From NCBI GenBank assembly GCA_020725315.1, contig DYFG01000033.1, positions 1 to 13,337 of the forward strand: 13,337 bases of DNA, written 5' to 3'. How positions within the stretch are numbered: position 1 is the first letter of the stretch; each line of letters starts with the position of its first letter. Made by a program: the position numbers and the translations under genes. The DNA is from Nitrosotalea sp. (GTDB lineage Archaea; Halobacteriota; Syntropharchaeia; Alkanophagales; Methanospirareceae). This document shows, piece by piece, positions 12,577 to 13,337 of this stretch. The notes beneath the pieces are model-generated. The model saw nothing but the letters and a program-made list of their open reading frames with translations. It was not told the origin of the DNA and did no database searches.

Positions 12577-12729
12577 ATGGATAACAAAAAACCCTTTAGA
12601 AAAGCGTTTACGGAAAGCGCTTCGCGGAAAGAGATAGGGATATTTAGTGCAGCGATTTTTGTGATTTTTCTTTTTCGATTTTTATGTTACGGAGTTCTTA
12701 AAAGTGAATATCTTAAGTTTTTACCTTAA
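12577..12729 (+). CDS. 50-residue single-span membrane protein, uncharacterised
   Basis: The gene encodes MDNKKPFRKAFTESASRKE followed by one hydrophobic span, about residues 20-41 (IGIFSAAIFVIFLFRFL, with C and Y near its end), and a short tail LKSEYLKFLP. A basic, hydrophilic N-terminus before the span predicts the N-terminus inside. It has the strongest promoter and Shine-Dalgarno pair in the window. The stop TAA (12727-12729) overlaps the stop of the convergent CcdA-like gene. It could be a true membrane microprotein or the 5' end of a gene cut short; the signal peptide-like layout allows a secreted-protein start too. No family recognised. Confidence 0.6.
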   Translation: MDNKKPFRKAFTESASRKEIGIFSAAIFVIFLFRFLCYGVLKSEYLKFLP

Positions 12730-13337
12730 ACAAATCCGAAGAGCATGGCGGTAACCAGTGCAAGCATCACCAAACCCGCTATGAGCTTCATGTATCTTCT
12801 CTTTCCCTTTCTCCACTCTTCAATATCCTCAGGAGATGTGCCCTTATAGATAATAGCAAGAATTACAAACAAGGGTAAGGCGTAGAAGAGGTTATAGAGT
12901 AAGAGATAAAAAACTGTTTTTGATGGAACCACCGCAATGTCGAGGATGGATTTAAGGTACAGATAACCGGTACAGGGAAGTCCGACCAGCGTAGCAAGGA
13001 ATCCTAAGAGCAGAGCACCGGGTAGTGATGCGTAGCTGGCAAGTTTTCTGAGCGTTGGTTTGAGAGAGGATGGGATAGCTAACGTCGCTTTATCACGCCA
13101 AAAATCCATGATATTTATGATACCTGCTGATACGACCATAAGGAGTACTATGGTTCGAGCAAACGGATTTATACCTGAAAAGAGGTAAAACTCCAAAACT
13201 CCAAGACCAATGAGTAAACGCGTGGCAAGAATCGTTGCGATGAATACCAGGCCTACGCTGAGAACCTTTGTCTTCGAGTTCACAAGGAGAAGAGAAGCAA
13301 GCAACACGATCAAGACCGCGAAACCGCATAAATTAAT
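12726..13337 (-). CDS. CcdA/DsbD-type membrane protein, N-terminus beyond the window
   Basis: The frame runs to the right edge without a start, so the gene begins outside; the TTG at 13313 is not needed as a start. About 203 residues are visible, with six membrane segments in two pseudo-symmetric halves as in CcdA, which moves electrons across the membrane from thioredoxin to periplasmic or external thiols. The second-half motif is GLPCTGYLYL (TM4). The equivalent first-half segment reads INLCGFAVLI at the edge, where most relatives have a Pro-Cys. The rest includes LLIGLG (TM2) and YALPLFVILAII (TM5), and a C-terminal helix. The two cysteines needed for electron relay are present. Partner and target are unknown. 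It overlaps the convergent 50-residue gene by 4 bp. Confidence 0.78.
   Translation of the reverse strand: MNLCGFAVLIVLLASLLLVNSKTKVLSVGLVFIATILATRLLIGLGVLEFYLFSGINPFARTIVLLMVVSAGIINIMDFWRDKATLAIPSSLKPTLRKLASYASLPGALLLGFLATLVGLPCTGYLYLKSILDIAVVPSKTVFYLLLYNLFYALPLFVILAIIYKGTSPEDIEEWRKGKRRYMKLIAGLVMLALVTAMLFGFV

Noticed and set aside
13313..13315. TTG at 13313 as the start of the CcdA-like gene
   Set aside because: The frame continues to the window edge with sequence that fits the first membrane segment (INLCGFAV), so the gene starts outside the window.
1..13337. CRISPR arrays, tRNA or rRNA genes, intact insertion sequences
   Set aside because: No regularly spaced repeats, cloverleaf sequences or transposase motifs were found by reading; short RNA genes could still be missed without a covariance search.

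Overview
The window looks like a piece of an archaeal chromosome. It carries an archaeal-type ribosomal protein uL6, an A/V-type ATPase subunit D, and a geranylgeranyl reductase of the kind that saturates archaeal isoprenoid lipids. Upstream of several genes there are A/T-rich boxes at archaeal TATA distance, and the start context is a mix of leaderless and Shine-Dalgarno. Base composition is moderate. An uncultivated euryarchaeal lineage is a reasonable guess, but the sequence alone does not fix the taxon.

Region 1 (1-4998, all minus strand) is a surface-glycan cluster. In transcription order it holds a truncated GT2 glycosyltransferase, a GT4 glycosyltransferase, an NDP-sugar dehydratase/reductase of the Rmd/Gmd type with its own promoter, a full-length GT2, a small SAM methyltransferase and a GT4 that runs off the left edge. 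Tight overlaps point to operon transcription. The set would make a 6-deoxyhexose donor, add several sugars, and perhaps methylate one.

Region 2 (about 4550-6080, minus) is a gene graveyard. It holds the cut end of the GT2, a copper-ATPase relic (metal-binding domain joined to the last membrane segments, with frameshifts), the start of a small Cys-rich protein, and the C-terminal half of a nitroreductase.

Region 3 (6135-7581, plus) has an intact geranylgeranyl reductase. It is followed directly by the last residues of a HicB antitoxin and a hicA toxin gene broken by a 4-bp tandem duplication.

Region 4 (7958-10958, mostly minus) has atpD and rpl6, both away from their usual operons. An AarF/UbiB kinase relic lies on the plus strand. 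Next comes a 418-residue radical SAM protein whose last ~98 residues form a MoaD/ThiS-like ubiquitin fold ending in Gly-Gly. That fusion is the most interesting gene here.

Region 5 (11034-12729, plus) holds a small membrane-tail relic, a cyclophilin-like fold protein, a leaderless-looking VapBC pair, and a 50-residue single-span membrane protein with a strong promoter and ribosome binding site. A CcdA-like membrane protein enters from the right edge on the minus strand.

Overall, intact housekeeping and surface-sugar genes alternate with at least five recognisable gene relics, which suggests repeated insertion and deletion. The intact genes do not form one evident multi-gene novel system. The radical SAM-sulfur carrier fusion and the 50-residue membrane protein are the best leads.
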